Positions 1-7,600 of a DNA stretch of 64,000 bases are shown piece by piece. Source of the stretch: Rhodoblastus acidophilus. GTDB lineage: Bacteria > Pseudomonadota > Alphaproteobacteria > Rhizobiales > Beijerinckiaceae. Each line of letters begins with the position of its first letter. Position 1 is the stretch's first letter. The notes under the pieces are model-generated. The model saw nothing but the letters and a program-made list of their open reading frames with translations. It had not been told where the DNA came from and made no database searches. The translations under genes were made by a program, and so were the position numbers. The DNA lies in assembly GCF_009720655.1 (NCBI RefSeq), contig NZ_WNKS01000007.1:62001-126000 (forward strand), given 5' to 3'.

Positions 1-218
1 ATCATCAGGTCGAAATCGTCCTGTTCCATTTGCGCCGCCGCGAGAGGATCGCCGGCGCCGATGCGCGCCTGGATGGCGTTCAGCCGCGGCAACAGTTTCA
101 GCAGGCCGGGCACGACCACGCGCGCCTGGCGCAAGGACAGCGCGGGAATGAAGAATTCCCGGCCGCCCAGGGCCGCAACCGGGGCCTTGGCGCAATCTAT
201 CTTGGGATCAATTCGCAT
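1..218 (-). CDS. Phage tail assembly protein, 5' part only
   Basis: The gene runs off the left edge; only the first 72 codons are present. The peptide begins MRIDPKIDCAKAPVAALGG and contains FFIPALSLRQARVVVPGLL. It starts one base after the stop codon of the tail tube gene. In HK97-type phages this slot normally holds the tail assembly chaperone, which often ends in a programmed frameshift that cannot be seen here. The assignment rests on position and the small acidic character of the peptide, not on a diagnostic motif. It could equally be another small tail protein. Confidence 0.6.
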   Translation of the reverse strand, partial: MRIDPKIDCAKAPVAALGGREFFIPALSLRQARVVVPGLLKLLPRLNAIQARIGAGDPLAAAQMEQDDFDLM

Positions 219-219
219 G

Positions 220-978
220 TCAGATCGCCGTGTTGATTTCGCCGAGATTGTTCGCCGCATTGGCGAAGGCTTCGAAGTCCAACTCGGGGATGCCGAAATC
301 CTGGATCTTGGTGGCGACCGTCAACTTGGTCGAGACGCAATTATAGAGGCGCAACGACCATTGCCCCGCCGTGGTGTTGGCGTTGGTCTGATAGAAATCG
401 ATCTGGAACGTCGGCGCGGCCCCCATCAACTTGTTGGACAGCACCGCGCGCGTGCCGGAGCCGGAAGCCGTCTGCGTATAGGAATAGGAGACCAGAATGG
501 CCTTGCCGGAATCGCCCGAGTTGAACGTGTAGACGCCGGCGGAAAGGGTGTACTGGCCGACGGCCGGCGCGGTGGCGACGCGGGTGAGGGCGAGGCCGCT
601 CGACGCATAGACAACGCCGAGATCGGCGTCGAAGGCGGCGGCGTTGGCCGTTGCATAGGTGTAAGGCGAGGAGGAGGCGACCGCGCCGGCCTCGTTATAG
701 GCCCACAATTTTTGGCCCGTCGCCAGCGTCTGTCCGAAGAAACAGGAATTGTAGAGCGGGCCGTCTATATTCGCGAATTTCGCCTTGCCAGTGATCTTGC
801 CCTCGCCGCGCGCGAAGGCGATGGGGAACTGGTATTGGCCGAAAAGTTGTTTCGACGAAAAGCTGAAATCGAGCGTAACGTCCTGGAGCGCGCCGAACTG
901 CACCGGCGTCGCGTTGGCGCCCGACGGCGTGGCGATGAGAACGCCCGAGCCGAAAGCGACGGAAGTTGTGCTTGGCAT
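220..978 (-). CDS. Phage major tail tube protein
   Basis: The 252-residue protein has the position (after the tail terminator, before the chaperone-like gene) and beta-rich composition of a siphovirus tail tube subunit, which would polymerise into the tail conduit. Residues about 35-75 (VTLDFSFSSKQLFGQYQFPI) resemble the tube core. Residues 118-168 form a separate small beta domain beginning ADLGVVYASSGLALT. This domain is repeated in the head-tail connector of the same prophage (residues 162-212 there), so it looks like an exchangeable decoration module inserted into the tube protein. The family call comes from layout and recognisable sequence features; no structural comparison was possible. 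Confidence 0.75.
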   Translation of the reverse strand: MPSTTSVAFGSGVLIATPSGANATPVQFGALQDVTLDFSFSSKQLFGQYQFPIAFARGEGKITGKAKFANIDGPLYNSCFFGQTLATGQKLWAYNEAGAVASSSPYTYATANAAAFDADLGVVYASSGLALTRVATAPAVGQYTLSAGVYTFNSGDSGKAILVSYSYTQTASGSGTRAVLSNKLMGAAPTFQIDFYQTNANTTAGQWSLRLYNCVSTKLTVATKIQDFGIPELDFEAFANAANNLGEINTAI

Positions 979-1003
979 GAAACATTGCTCCTTGTGATGG
1001 CGC

Positions 1004-1462
1004 TTACGGCGCGAGGATTTTGAGCGGGACCATCGCGAGGCCCTGTCCGTCGAGGTCGCCGGGGTCCTTCACGATGCGACCCTCGATGCGGCAGTGATAG
1101 ACGAGGCCGCCAAGGGTCTGGCGGTCCAAGCCGGGGGGCGGCGCGAGCGCCTCTTCCAGCGCGTCGAGCGCGATGTTGAGATCGCGCGCGGGAATGGCTT
1201 GCGGGTCCTGGCCTGCCGAAATGTAGACAAACAGATCGACGTTGAGCGTGGTCTTGCCCGGCAGGCTTTCAGAAAAGAAGGCGACGTTTTCCGCGTGCTC
1301 GGTGACGAACAGCGCGGGCTGGTCGGCGGCGGACACATCGCTCCACAACTTCAGGCGACGCGACAGCGTCGCCCATGTGTCGTTGGCGTTGATCGGCGCC
1401 GAAAACCGGGCTTGCGCCAGTTGCGCGAACAGAGCTTCCATGATGGTTTCGCGCGCGTTCAT
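1004..1462 (-). CDS. Phage tail terminator-like protein
   Basis: This is a 152-residue protein. Its start codon overlaps the stop of the upstream gp10-like gene by four bases, indicating translational coupling. The N-terminal helix MNARETIMEALFAQLAQA, a central beta region (KTTLNVDLFVYI) and the position just before the tail tube gene fit the tail terminator/completion family, which caps the growing tail tube and joins it to the head. The sequence is compatible with, but does not prove, a gpU/gp17-type fold. No catalytic residues are expected. The alternative is a neck protein. Confidence 0.65.
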   Translation of the reverse strand: MNARETIMEALFAQLAQARFSAPINANDTWATLSRRLKLWSDVSAADQPALFVTEHAENVAFFSESLPGKTTLNVDLFVYISAGQDPQAIPARDLNIALDALEEALAPPPGLDRQTLGGLVYHCRIEGRIVKDPGDLDGQGLAMVPLKILAP

Positions 1463-1959
1463 GAACCGTCCTTTGCTCGGCTCGCGGCCTCGGCGATAGC
1501 GTCGGCGATGGCCTGCTGGATATCGGCGCTCTTGTCCGCGAGCGCGGAGCGCAGGTAGGAGCGTTCGGGGATTTGCGATCCCGGATGGTTGACGCGGCGT
1601 GCAAAAGCCTGCTTGCCGTTGAACATGAAGGCGAGGGCTTTCGCCTTGTCCGGGATGATCTCGTGGGCGGCGGTCTTGCCGCCATATTCGTGGATCGCGT
1701 CATAGGGCGCGCTGCCGTCGCTGGCGATTTCGACGGAGAGCGCATTGTCCTGGTCGGCGCGGCGCAACTGGATGGAATTGCGCAGGACGCCGCTGCGCGT
1801 GTTGAGCGCTCCGCCGCTCAAGTTTACGCCGACGACCTGCGCGTAAATGTCCTGCGCCAGCGCGTCCATCTTTTCCGCGAGCGCGACGCGCAGGTCGTCG
1901 GGAAGCGCGGCCAGACTGGCGGACAGTTCGGCGGCGCCTTCGAGGCTGAAGTCCAGCAT
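1459..1959 (-). CDS. HK97 gp10-family head-tail joining protein
   Basis: The 166-residue protein starts at the ATG giving MLDFSLEGAAELSASLAAL; a longer reading to 2115 only adds low-complexity sequence overlapping the connector. The pattern of an N-terminal helix, then TRSGVLRNSIQL and YDAIHEYGGKTAAHEI, is typical of the HK97 gp10/neck family, where a Tyr/Gly-rich hairpin carrying HEYGG is conserved. Members act at the neck, between connector and tail. It lies one base from the connector stop and overlaps the tail terminator start, so it belongs to one continuous late operon. Confidence 0.8.
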   Translation of the reverse strand: MLDFSLEGAAELSASLAALPDDLRVALAEKMDALAQDIYAQVVGVNLSGGALNTRSGVLRNSIQLRRADQDNALSVEIASDGSAPYDAIHEYGGKTAAHEIIPDKAKALAFMFNGKQAFARRVNHPGSQIPERSYLRSALADKSADIQQAIADAIAEAASRAKDGS

Positions 1960-1960
1960 G

Positions 1961-2776
1961 TCAGTTCGAGATGATGCGGCCGAAGCTGCGCAGGCTTTGC
2001 TGCACGTAATCCGGCATGGCGGTGATGCGATAGGCGGCGGTTTCCTGGCCGCCGAGGCTTTTTGAGACCATGCCGATCCGGTCGCGGTGACGGTAGCGGT
2101 CGGCCGCCCATTCAAGGGCGCAGGAGGCGAGGTCGTTGGGTACGTAGCCGTAGTTCAGGAGGACGTGCGCGCCGGCGTCCGCAGGTGCAAAAATATAATC
2201 GCCGAAGGCGTCGACGGCATATTGGCCCTGGGCCGGATTGGCTGCGACCGGCGTGAGGGCTGAGCCCGACGCGTAGGCGACGCCGCAATCGACCGCGAAG
2301 GGACCGTAGGGCTGCGCGGCGGAGATCCGCGGGGGGGCGACCGGAACTGTTCGCGGCTCATTGCTGATCTGGTAGCCGGCGCGGTAGGCGACGGTCACAT
2401 TTTGCCAGCCGCGCGGAAACACGCCGCTGCGCAGCATGATCATCTGCATGGCGCCGGGCGGCTCGTCGTCGCCGGGTTCGAGCAGCCAGCCGAAGCCGCG
2501 GCCATCGGTCGACTGGGGGATCGCCTGTCCGTCGATGCTCACCGAGGCGACGGAGACCACGGGCCAGTTGCGCAACTGGATGCGGTTGCGGCCGTTGCCA
2601 TCGAAAATGTCGGTGACGTCGCGCGGCCAGAGGAAGGCGCGATTGAGCCAGGTGCAAATCGCCCGGCTGATCTGGCTGATCATGCTGGACAACAAAATGT
2701 CGTCGGCGCTGGACTGGACGCCGAGATGAGCTTTGAGCGCGCTCAGGGAAACAAGATCGCCTCGCGCCATGGTCAA
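1961..2776 (-). CDS. Head-tail connector protein (gp6-like) with inserted beta domain
   Basis: The 271-residue protein begins with the helical gp6-type head (LVSLSALKAHLGVQ, then the ICTWLNRAF segment) and ends with LEWAADRYRHRDRIG, features of phage connector adaptors that dock on the portal. Between YRAGY (about 131-135) and that C-terminal helix lies extra sequence. Its residues 162-212 (VDCGVAYASGSALTPVAANP) match the small beta domain in the tail tube protein. A second possible start, MARGDL, lies six bases downstream. Its start overlaps the small gene upstream by four bases. Connector function is inferred from family and position; the insertion is seen directly. Confidence 0.75.
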   Translation of the reverse strand: MTMARGDLVSLSALKAHLGVQSSADDILLSSMISQISRAICTWLNRAFLWPRDVTDIFDGNGRNRIQLRNWPVVSVASVSIDGQAIPQSTDGRGFGWLLEPGDDEPPGAMQMIMLRSGVFPRGWQNVTVAYRAGYQISNEPRTVPVAPPRISAAQPYGPFAVDCGVAYASGSALTPVAANPAQGQYAVDAFGDYIFAPADAGAHVLLNYGYVPNDLASCALEWAADRYRHRDRIGMVSKSLGGQETAAYRITAMPDYVQQSLRSFGRIISN

Positions 2777-2961
2777 TCCGCTTTCCGTTTGGTCTTGGTT
2801 TGCGGCGACGGCGGTTCGGCGGCGGGCGCCGGGACACAGCCGTGGGCGAGGAGATCGCCCGCGAGAACTTCGTCCGCGTCGAAATAGCCTTGGGCGTCGG
2901 GAATGATTTCCTCGCCCGCGCAGGAGAGCGCGGCGACCCCGGGGGGAGCCTGAAACTTCAT
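2773..2961 (-). CDS. Small hypothetical phage protein
   Basis: A 62-residue protein sits between capsid and connector and overlaps the connector start by four bases. It starts MKFQAPPGVAALSCAGEEII and ends in a Pro-rich then basic tail (QTKTKRKAD). Short proteins with a GV..ls..G..y..d..G pattern are common at this place in alphaproteobacterial phages and may be head accessory proteins. The beginning resembles a small beta hairpin. No function can be assigned from sequence. Its coupling to neighbours argues that it is translated. Confidence 0.65.
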   Translation of the reverse strand: MKFQAPPGVAALSCAGEEIIPDAQGYFDADEVLAGDLLAHGCVPAPAAEPPSPQTKTKRKAD

Positions 2962-2996
2962 TGGGGATTTGTCCTATGAAAGGCGGCGGGGCGAGG

Positions 2997-3043
2997 GCCC
3001 TCGCCCTTCGAGAAGGCCCTTCGGGCCTCCTCAGGGTGAGGGC
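2997..3043. repeat. Dispersed palindromic element, copy 1
   Basis: This is an imperfect palindrome running GCCCTCGCCCTTCGAGAAG to CCTCAGGGTGAGGGC, in the gap between capsid and the small gene. It shares its CCTTCGAG...CTCCTCAGG.TGAGG frame with elements at 9238-9287 and 9857-9902. Such elements are widespread between genes in Hyphomicrobiales. Confidence 0.75.
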
Positions 3044-3061
3044 CAGAGGTGATGCGAAGGG

Positions 3062-4570
3062 TCAGCCGTTGCCGATATTGGTGATCACCGACATGGACGG
3101 CGGGAAATAGTGCTGGAGCACTTCGTCGGCATAAACCCCGTATTCGTAGCGGCGGGCGCGCAGCGGCCACTCAATCTGATAATAATCCTGGCGGGTGCGC
3201 ATCTGGATGACATTGCCGACATTGGCCAGCGGATAAGGCAGCTGGCGCGTAAGGAACAGCATGGTGCCCGCGGGCATGTTGGGGTGGATCTTGATGTCGA
3301 GCGACTTGGCGCCGGCCATCGAATATTTGTTCTTGTAGGTCGTCGCCATCACGCCGCCGGCGAAGGCGTCGTTGCGCGCGTCGAACAGGAAGCGCTGCGC
3401 GGCGTTGGAGCCGGCCGACAGCACCTTTTTCGAGATGTTCATCGCTTCCTGAGAGGAGACCCAGACCTCGTCCGGCGACAGGCGGTAATTGTCCCAGTTG
3501 GCCTTGAGCACGTTCTCGATTTCGACAATGCCGCCGGCGCCGTCCGCTGTCAGCGGCGTGCCGGCTCCGGCGACGCCATCGGGTTGAGTGACGATCAGCG
3601 AACCGGAGCCCGAGTTGAAGGCTTGGGTGAGCAGGCCGTCGAAGGCCAGCGCGTTGACTGACCAGTCGGCGGCCGGCAGCGAGGCCGCCGTCTGCGCTCC
3701 CGTCGCGGTCGCGGTGATCACCACGGAATTGATGGTGGTGATGGCGGCGAGCACTTCGGAACCCGCCGCGCCCCAGAACCAGGCGTAGCCGGCCGCGCCG
3801 GATTTGACCGTGACGGAGGCGGTGACGGCGCCAGTGGGGCCAGTCACGCTGACGGTGGCGTTGGTCGATTTCCGCGCCGCGCCGCCGCCGAAGGAGTCGG
3901 AACTGCCGTCCGCGTTGGTGCGGGTGATCGAGGCCTGAATCCCGGAGCTGACGGACGCGTTGATGAGGCCTTCGTGGGACAGGGCCACGGCGATCACCGA
4001 GAGGGTCGAGGTTGCGAGCGAGCCTCCGGTGGTCGAGGCGGCGAGCGTCGGGGTTGCAGTCGTTCCCAGCGCCATGGAGCCGTTGCCGCCTAGGATCATC
4101 GCCTCTTCGCCAATCATCAGGGCTTCGAGGCCGGTCTGGGCGGAAAGCGCGCGGAGGTCGTCAAAACCCTGGCCGGCGTATTGGGCCTCGAAGTCCACGC
4201 TGGTTTCGATGCCGAGGCCCTTGTAGTTGGCGACATATTCCTTGGTGGTCATGGCGGCGACGCCTCCGCGGTTGCCGCCGGACACACCGATGCGCAGGCC
4301 GGAGGAATTGACCGAGGTGATGGCGCGCCAGGCGGCCTGCACGCCGCCCTTGCCGGACACGCGCGGGATGGAGTTGCGCAGCGGCGTCAGCACCGGGAAC
4401 AGCAGTTTGGCGCCGGCTTCAAGGTCGTAATAGGTGAGGCCGGTGGTCGCCGAGGCGCTCTCGGCGAAGGTGGATTTTTCCAGGCTGGCGAAGCGCGGGT
4501 CGTTGAGCGGATTCATCTGCGACTTCCGGATCGCTTCCTTCAATTCGAGCGCATTCTGAACTGCGGTCAT
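3062..4570 (-). CDS. Phage major capsid protein with large insertion
   Basis: The 502-residue protein lies directly after the protease gene, the classical HK97 order. The N-terminal part (NPRL-like segment NPLNDPRFASLEKSTFAES, then LEAGAKLLFPVLTPLRNSIP) and the C-terminal part (ENVLKANWDNYRLSPDEVW to RARRYEYGVYADEVLQHY) look like a capsid shell protein. Roughly residues 165-345 are a Ser/Thr/Ala/Gly-rich beta stretch (for example SVTGPTGAVTASVTVKSG) not needed for the fold. It could form a surface-exposed insertion domain. HK97-type capsids are usually 300-400 residues, so the excess length is explained by this insertion. It would be matured by the adjacent protease. Confidence 0.8.
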   Translation of the reverse strand: MTAVQNALELKEAIRKSQMNPLNDPRFASLEKSTFAESASATTGLTYYDLEAGAKLLFPVLTPLRNSIPRVSGKGGVQAAWRAITSVNSSGLRIGVSGGNRGGVAAMTTKEYVANYKGLGIETSVDFEAQYAGQGFDDLRALSAQTGLEALMIGEEAMILGGNGSMALGTTATPTLAASTTGGSLATSTLSVIAVALSHEGLINASVSSGIQASITRTNADGSSDSFGGGAARKSTNATVSVTGPTGAVTASVTVKSGAAGYAWFWGAAGSEVLAAITTINSVVITATATGAQTAASLPAADWSVNALAFDGLLTQAFNSGSGSLIVTQPDGVAGAGTPLTADGAGGIVEIENVLKANWDNYRLSPDEVWVSSQEAMNISKKVLSAGSNAAQRFLFDARNDAFAGGVMATTYKNKYSMAGAKSLDIKIHPNMPAGTMLFLTRQLPYPLANVGNVIQMRTRQDYYQIEWPLRARRYEYGVYADEVLQHYFPPSMSVITNIGNG

Positions 4571-4604
4571 GGACTTGCTTTCTCTGTTGCGAATTTTTCG
4601 ACGA

Positions 4605-5594
4605 TCAACCGAAGCGCTTCGGTTGGGACTGGGCGGCCTTGATGAGAACCAGCGAGGCTTTGGCAGGCGAAAGCCGGGCGAGTTCCGCCGCGAGCGCGTC
4701 GAGCCCTGTTTCGTTCGACTTGGAGACGGCGGCGTAACCCGGGATGAGCGGCGGCGGCGCGGGCGTTTGCTCCAGCGCTTCGACGCGGGCGGCGAGTTCC
4801 GCCAGTTTCGGGCGCAGGTCCGCCGTGAGTTTTCGAAGCGCGTCCGTCTCGGCGCTCAGTTTTTCCACGCGCGGGTCGGCGGAGAATTTTTGCGCCGGGC
4901 GCGGCTGCATTGCGACGACCACTTCGGTCTTCAGACGCGCGAGCAGTTCGGTCAGTCCGTCGTCGTGGATCGGATCGGCGTTGAGGTCGTGGACGATGGC
5001 GTCGAAGAAATCACCGATAATCTCGGCGGCCGGGGCGCCGTTCTCGATGTTGCCGCGCAGCCAGTCGCTCAGCGCGCTCGGGGTTTTGTGGGCGAAGGCG
5101 CGGGTTTCCCTGGCGCCGTCGGCCTTGACCAGCTCAAAACTGGCTTCCGGCAGGCAGGGGAGATCAACCAGCGAGATTTCGCTGGGTCTGGCCGTGTAGC
5201 GGACGAGATCGGGATTTTCCGGGTCGGGCCAGCGTTTCAGATAGGCGCCGCCCTGGGAGAAGCCGGTATAAACCCCCTCCTCCACCTTGCGCCATTCGTC
5301 GTCGTCGATGATTTTCGCGGCGATTTCGATGCGCTTTTCCGCGTCGTTGAAGCGGATCGAGGCGATTTTTCCGGCGGCCACCGCGCCGTGCATGGCGCGG
5401 ACATTGCCAAGGCTCTTGCCGTCGGTGGCCTTGGCGAAATTTTTGGACCAGGCCTGGTATTGAGGCTTGGTGCTGGCGTAATCGCAGATTTCGCCGGCGC
5501 GGTCGGGGGATTCCGCCGTCGCGTAGCCGTAAACCAGCCGCTGGGCGGCATCGGCCTTTCGCAGGGGGATGAACATTTGCAGTCGATCCGACAC
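4605..5594 (-). CDS. Prohead serine protease fused to scaffold-like domain
   Basis: The protein (329 residues) starts at a GTG with AAAGGAG five bases upstream; longer readings would run into hisC. Residues about 1-150 form the HK97-type prohead protease, with the probable catalytic His in RAMHGAVAAG and Ser in EISLVDLPCLP. It cleaves capsid and scaffold during head maturation. The remainder is helical: IVHDLNADPIHD, then a long coiled coil (EKLSAETDALRKLTADLR) of scaffold type, ending in a basic tail. Fusion of protease and scaffold is known in this family. It is 34 bases upstream of the capsid gene in the late operon. Confidence 0.85.
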   Translation of the reverse strand: MSDRLQMFIPLRKADAAQRLVYGYATAESPDRAGEICDYASTKPQYQAWSKNFAKATDGKSLGNVRAMHGAVAAGKIASIRFNDAEKRIEIAAKIIDDDEWRKVEEGVYTGFSQGGAYLKRWPDPENPDLVRYTARPSEISLVDLPCLPEASFELVKADGARETRAFAHKTPSALSDWLRGNIENGAPAAEIIGDFFDAIVHDLNADPIHDDGLTELLARLKTEVVVAMQPRPAQKFSADPRVEKLSAETDALRKLTADLRPKLAELAARVEALEQTPAPPPLIPGYAAVSKSNETGLDALAAELARLSPAKASLVLIKAAQSQPKRFG

Positions 5595-5694
5595 TTTGGC
5601 TCCTTTGGCTGTCGCCGCGCCTTTGACGAGGCCGGGCAATTTTTCTAAACGGGGGGCGTCGCCGCTTTTTTTCGCGGCGCGACGGGATGGGACG

Positions 5695-6753
5695 ATGGAT
5701 TTCTGGAGCGACAAGGCGCGCGGTTTGAGCCCCTACACGCCCGGCGAGCAGCCGCGCATCGAGGGGCTTGTAAAACTCAACACCAATGAATCGCCTCTTC
5801 CGCCCTCGCCGCGCGCGGTGGAAGCCATGCAGGCGGCAGCGGGCGACGCCTTGCGGCTTTATCCCGATCCGGAGTCAGTCGCCTTGCGGGAGACGCTGGC
5901 CCGGTATCATGGGGTGGCGCCGTCAAATGTTTTTGTCGGCAACAGTTCCGACGAAGTTTTGGCGCATGTGTTCGTCGCGCTGCTGAAGCACGACCGTCCC
6001 TTGCTTGCGCCCGACGTGACCTATTCGTTCTATCCGGTCTGGGCGAAGCTTTATGACGTTGCCTATGAGACGGCGGCGGTCGATGAGGGCATGCGGATTC
6101 GGGTGGACGATTTTTGTCGGAACTCGGCTGGGGCTATCGTGTTCGCCAATCCCAATGCGCCCACCGGAATTGCCCTGTCGCGCGACGCGGTGGCGCGGAT
6201 GGTTGCGGCCAATCCTTCGATCCCCGTGGTGGTGGACGAGGCCTATGTCGATTTCGGCGGCGAGACGGCCATTCCGCTGATTTCGGAGTTTCCCAATCTG
6301 CTGGTGGTGCGGACGTTCTCGAAGTCGCGGGCGCTGGCGGGATTGCGGGTTGGTTATGCGATTGGCGACGCCGGGCTTATCGAGGCGCTTTCTCGTGTGA
6401 AAAATTGTTTCAATTCCTATCCGGTCGGGCGCATCGCCCAGGCCGGGGCCATCGCTTCGGTCGAAGATGACGATTATTTTCAGGCGGGGTTGGCGACAAT
6501 TGTCGCTGAGCGCGCGCGTATGACTTCGGCGCTGGTGGAGCTTGGGTTTGAGGTTTTGCCGTCGAGCGCCAATTTTGTGTTTGCGCGGCACGGGGCTTTT
6601 GGCGGCGCCGCCTTGGCGCAGGCGTTGCGCGAGCGGGCCGTGCTGGTCCGGCATTTCAATGCGCCGCGCATTGCGGATTATTTGCGCATCACCGTGGGGA
6701 CGGCGGAACAGACGGACAGGCTGATCGGGGCGTTGCGTAAGGCGCTTGGCTGA
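5695..6753 (+). CDS. hisC: Histidinol-phosphate aminotransferase
   Basis: The 352-residue fold-type I PLP aminotransferase converts imidazole acetol phosphate to histidinol phosphate with glutamate; HisC enzymes often also act on aromatic amino acids. Visible landmarks are KLNTNESPLPPSP at the N-terminus, LRLYPDPE, FANPNAPTGIA, VVVDEAYVDF and the PLP-lysine motif TFSKSRALAGLRVGYA. It is full length. The ATG at 5695 gives the normal HisC N-terminus. The location is odd: it lies on the plus strand between portal/toxin genes and the protease gene of a prophage, with no other his or aromatic genes nearby. Its start is only 100 bases from the divergent protease start. Confidence 0.9.
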   Translation: MDFWSDKARGLSPYTPGEQPRIEGLVKLNTNESPLPPSPRAVEAMQAAAGDALRLYPDPESVALRETLARYHGVAPSNVFVGNSSDEVLAHVFVALLKHDRPLLAPDVTYSFYPVWAKLYDVAYETAAVDEGMRIRVDDFCRNSAGAIVFANPNAPTGIALSRDAVARMVAANPSIPVVVDEAYVDFGGETAIPLISEFPNLLVVRTFSKSRALAGLRVGYAIGDAGLIEALSRVKNCFNSYPVGRIAQAGAIASVEDDDYFQAGLATIVAERARMTSALVELGFEVLPSSANFVFARHGAFGGAALAQALRERAVLVRHFNAPRIADYLRITVGTAEQTDRLIGALRKALG

Positions 6754-6775
6754 TTTCACCTTTCACGGCGCTCCA

Positions 6776-6794
6776 GTCCGGCGGACGGCCGGAC
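6776..6794 (+). terminator. Hairpin after hisC
   Basis: GTCCGGC and GCCGGAC form a 7-bp stem with a 5-base loop, 22 bases past the hisC stop. There is no T-run, so it is at best a weak terminator between the convergent hisC and immunity genes. Confidence 0.3.
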
Positions 6795-6796
6795 AA

Positions 6797-7180
6797 TCAG
6801 GGAGTATTTCGACGCTCCTGGCGCGCCCGCCATGACTGCAAATAGGCTGCGACCACTGAATCGGGCGATCCGGATGTTGTCAGAGGGTGGACGCTGCCAT
6901 CGAACTCCACCACGAGAGGGCCAAGACCCGGAACCTCATATTTCAGGTCACCGGTTTCCAAGAATTTTTTCGGGGCGCCAAAGAAGACCCACCCGAATGG
7001 ATATTGACGTTCCTTTCCCGGAACCAAAACGATTTCCGAGCTATGATCCTCATTTAAATTTTCCGAAGCGATTGCTCGCGCTTGTTCAATGGTGATTTTA
7101 TCCATCGCCAAACTCCAGCTTTGGCAAACAAGGTAGATCAGGCATGCCACCAACGGAGTAGTGAGTGTTCCGCGCGCCAT
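6797..7180 (-). CDS. Imm35 (YrhB)-like immunity protein
   Basis: The 127-residue protein lies just downstream of the papain-fold toxin frame. The part from ITIEQARAIASENLNE through WVFFGAPKKFLETGD, GLGPLVVEFDGSVHPL and SPDSVVAAYLQSW follows the YrhB/Imm35 pattern (N-terminal helix, aromatic strand, G..P..V...G.v..l, closing helix). This family protects against co-encoded toxins. The ATG at 7180 adds a hydrophobic leader (LVACLIYLVC) resembling a signal peptide. An internal ATG at 7105 with GGAG seven bases upstream would give a cytoplasmic form. Which start is used decides where immunity acts. Confidence 0.65.
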   Translation of the reverse strand: MARGTLTTPLVACLIYLVCQSWSLAMDKITIEQARAIASENLNEDHSSEIVLVPGKERQYPFGWVFFGAPKKFLETGDLKYEVPGLGPLVVEFDGSVHPLTTSGSPDSVVAAYLQSWRARQERRNTP

Positions 7181-7186
7181 CTCTTC

Positions 7187-7600
7187 TCACTTGTCCCTTG
7201 GGATCACGCCAACGCCGATTTCGCTCTTTCCGTCTGAATTGTAGCGGAGATTTGCAGCTTTCGCGTCATAAATGACACCGGCGTTTTGTCCTGGCTTCCA
7301 GTTCTGGCCTTCCACGATACCGACTTTTCCGTGATCGTTCGCGATGATTACAACATGAGATCCAGCGTTATTCGAGTATTTGATTCCCACAATTGCCATT
7401 GCGCCGTCGCCGGCTGACTTCGCGGCCCCGTAGGCGTCATCAATGCTCTTCCCCCAACCTATCTTCGTGTTGAAGCGATCTTCGATTTCAGCCCAACTAC
7501 CGTCAAGGCCGGTCTTGGCGACAGCCTTGGCATTTGTGCCTCTCAACCGGGCCGCCACGGCATCAATTATAAACCCGCAGTTTTTCTGATCGTTTTTGGG
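7187..7600 (-). CDS. Papain-fold toxin domain in the -1 frame of portal
   Basis: This reading frame is open from just after a stop at 7688-7690 down to 7187, but has no convincing start before the toxin core. From 7600 it reads PKNDQKNCGFIIDAVAARL, then later AGSHVVIIANDHGKVGIVE and GQNWKPG. This is the pattern of the Tox-PL papain-like toxin family: catalytic Cys in NCGF, His in SHVVI, acidic residue/Gln in VEGQN. The portal frame just before it reads ENAATHVNP, which is the expected lead-in to NC. Joining the frames gives an unbroken toxin domain of about 140 residues. Expression would need a -1 frameshift at 7594-7600, or initiation at GTG 7558 which would lose the catalytic Cys. It may also be a mutated fusion. 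Confidence 0.65.
   Translation of the reverse strand, partial: PKNDQKNCGFIIDAVAARLRGTNAKAVAKTGLDGSWAEIEDRFNTKIGWGKSIDDAYGAAKSAGDGAMAIVGIKYSNNAGSHVVIIANDHGKVGIVEGQNWKPGQNAGVIYDAKAANLRYNSDGKSEIGVGVIPRDK

Noticed and set aside
7187-7558. Toxin as an independent gene starting at GTG 7558
   Set aside because: That start removes the NCGF segment with the catalytic Cys, so it would not give an active papain-fold protein.
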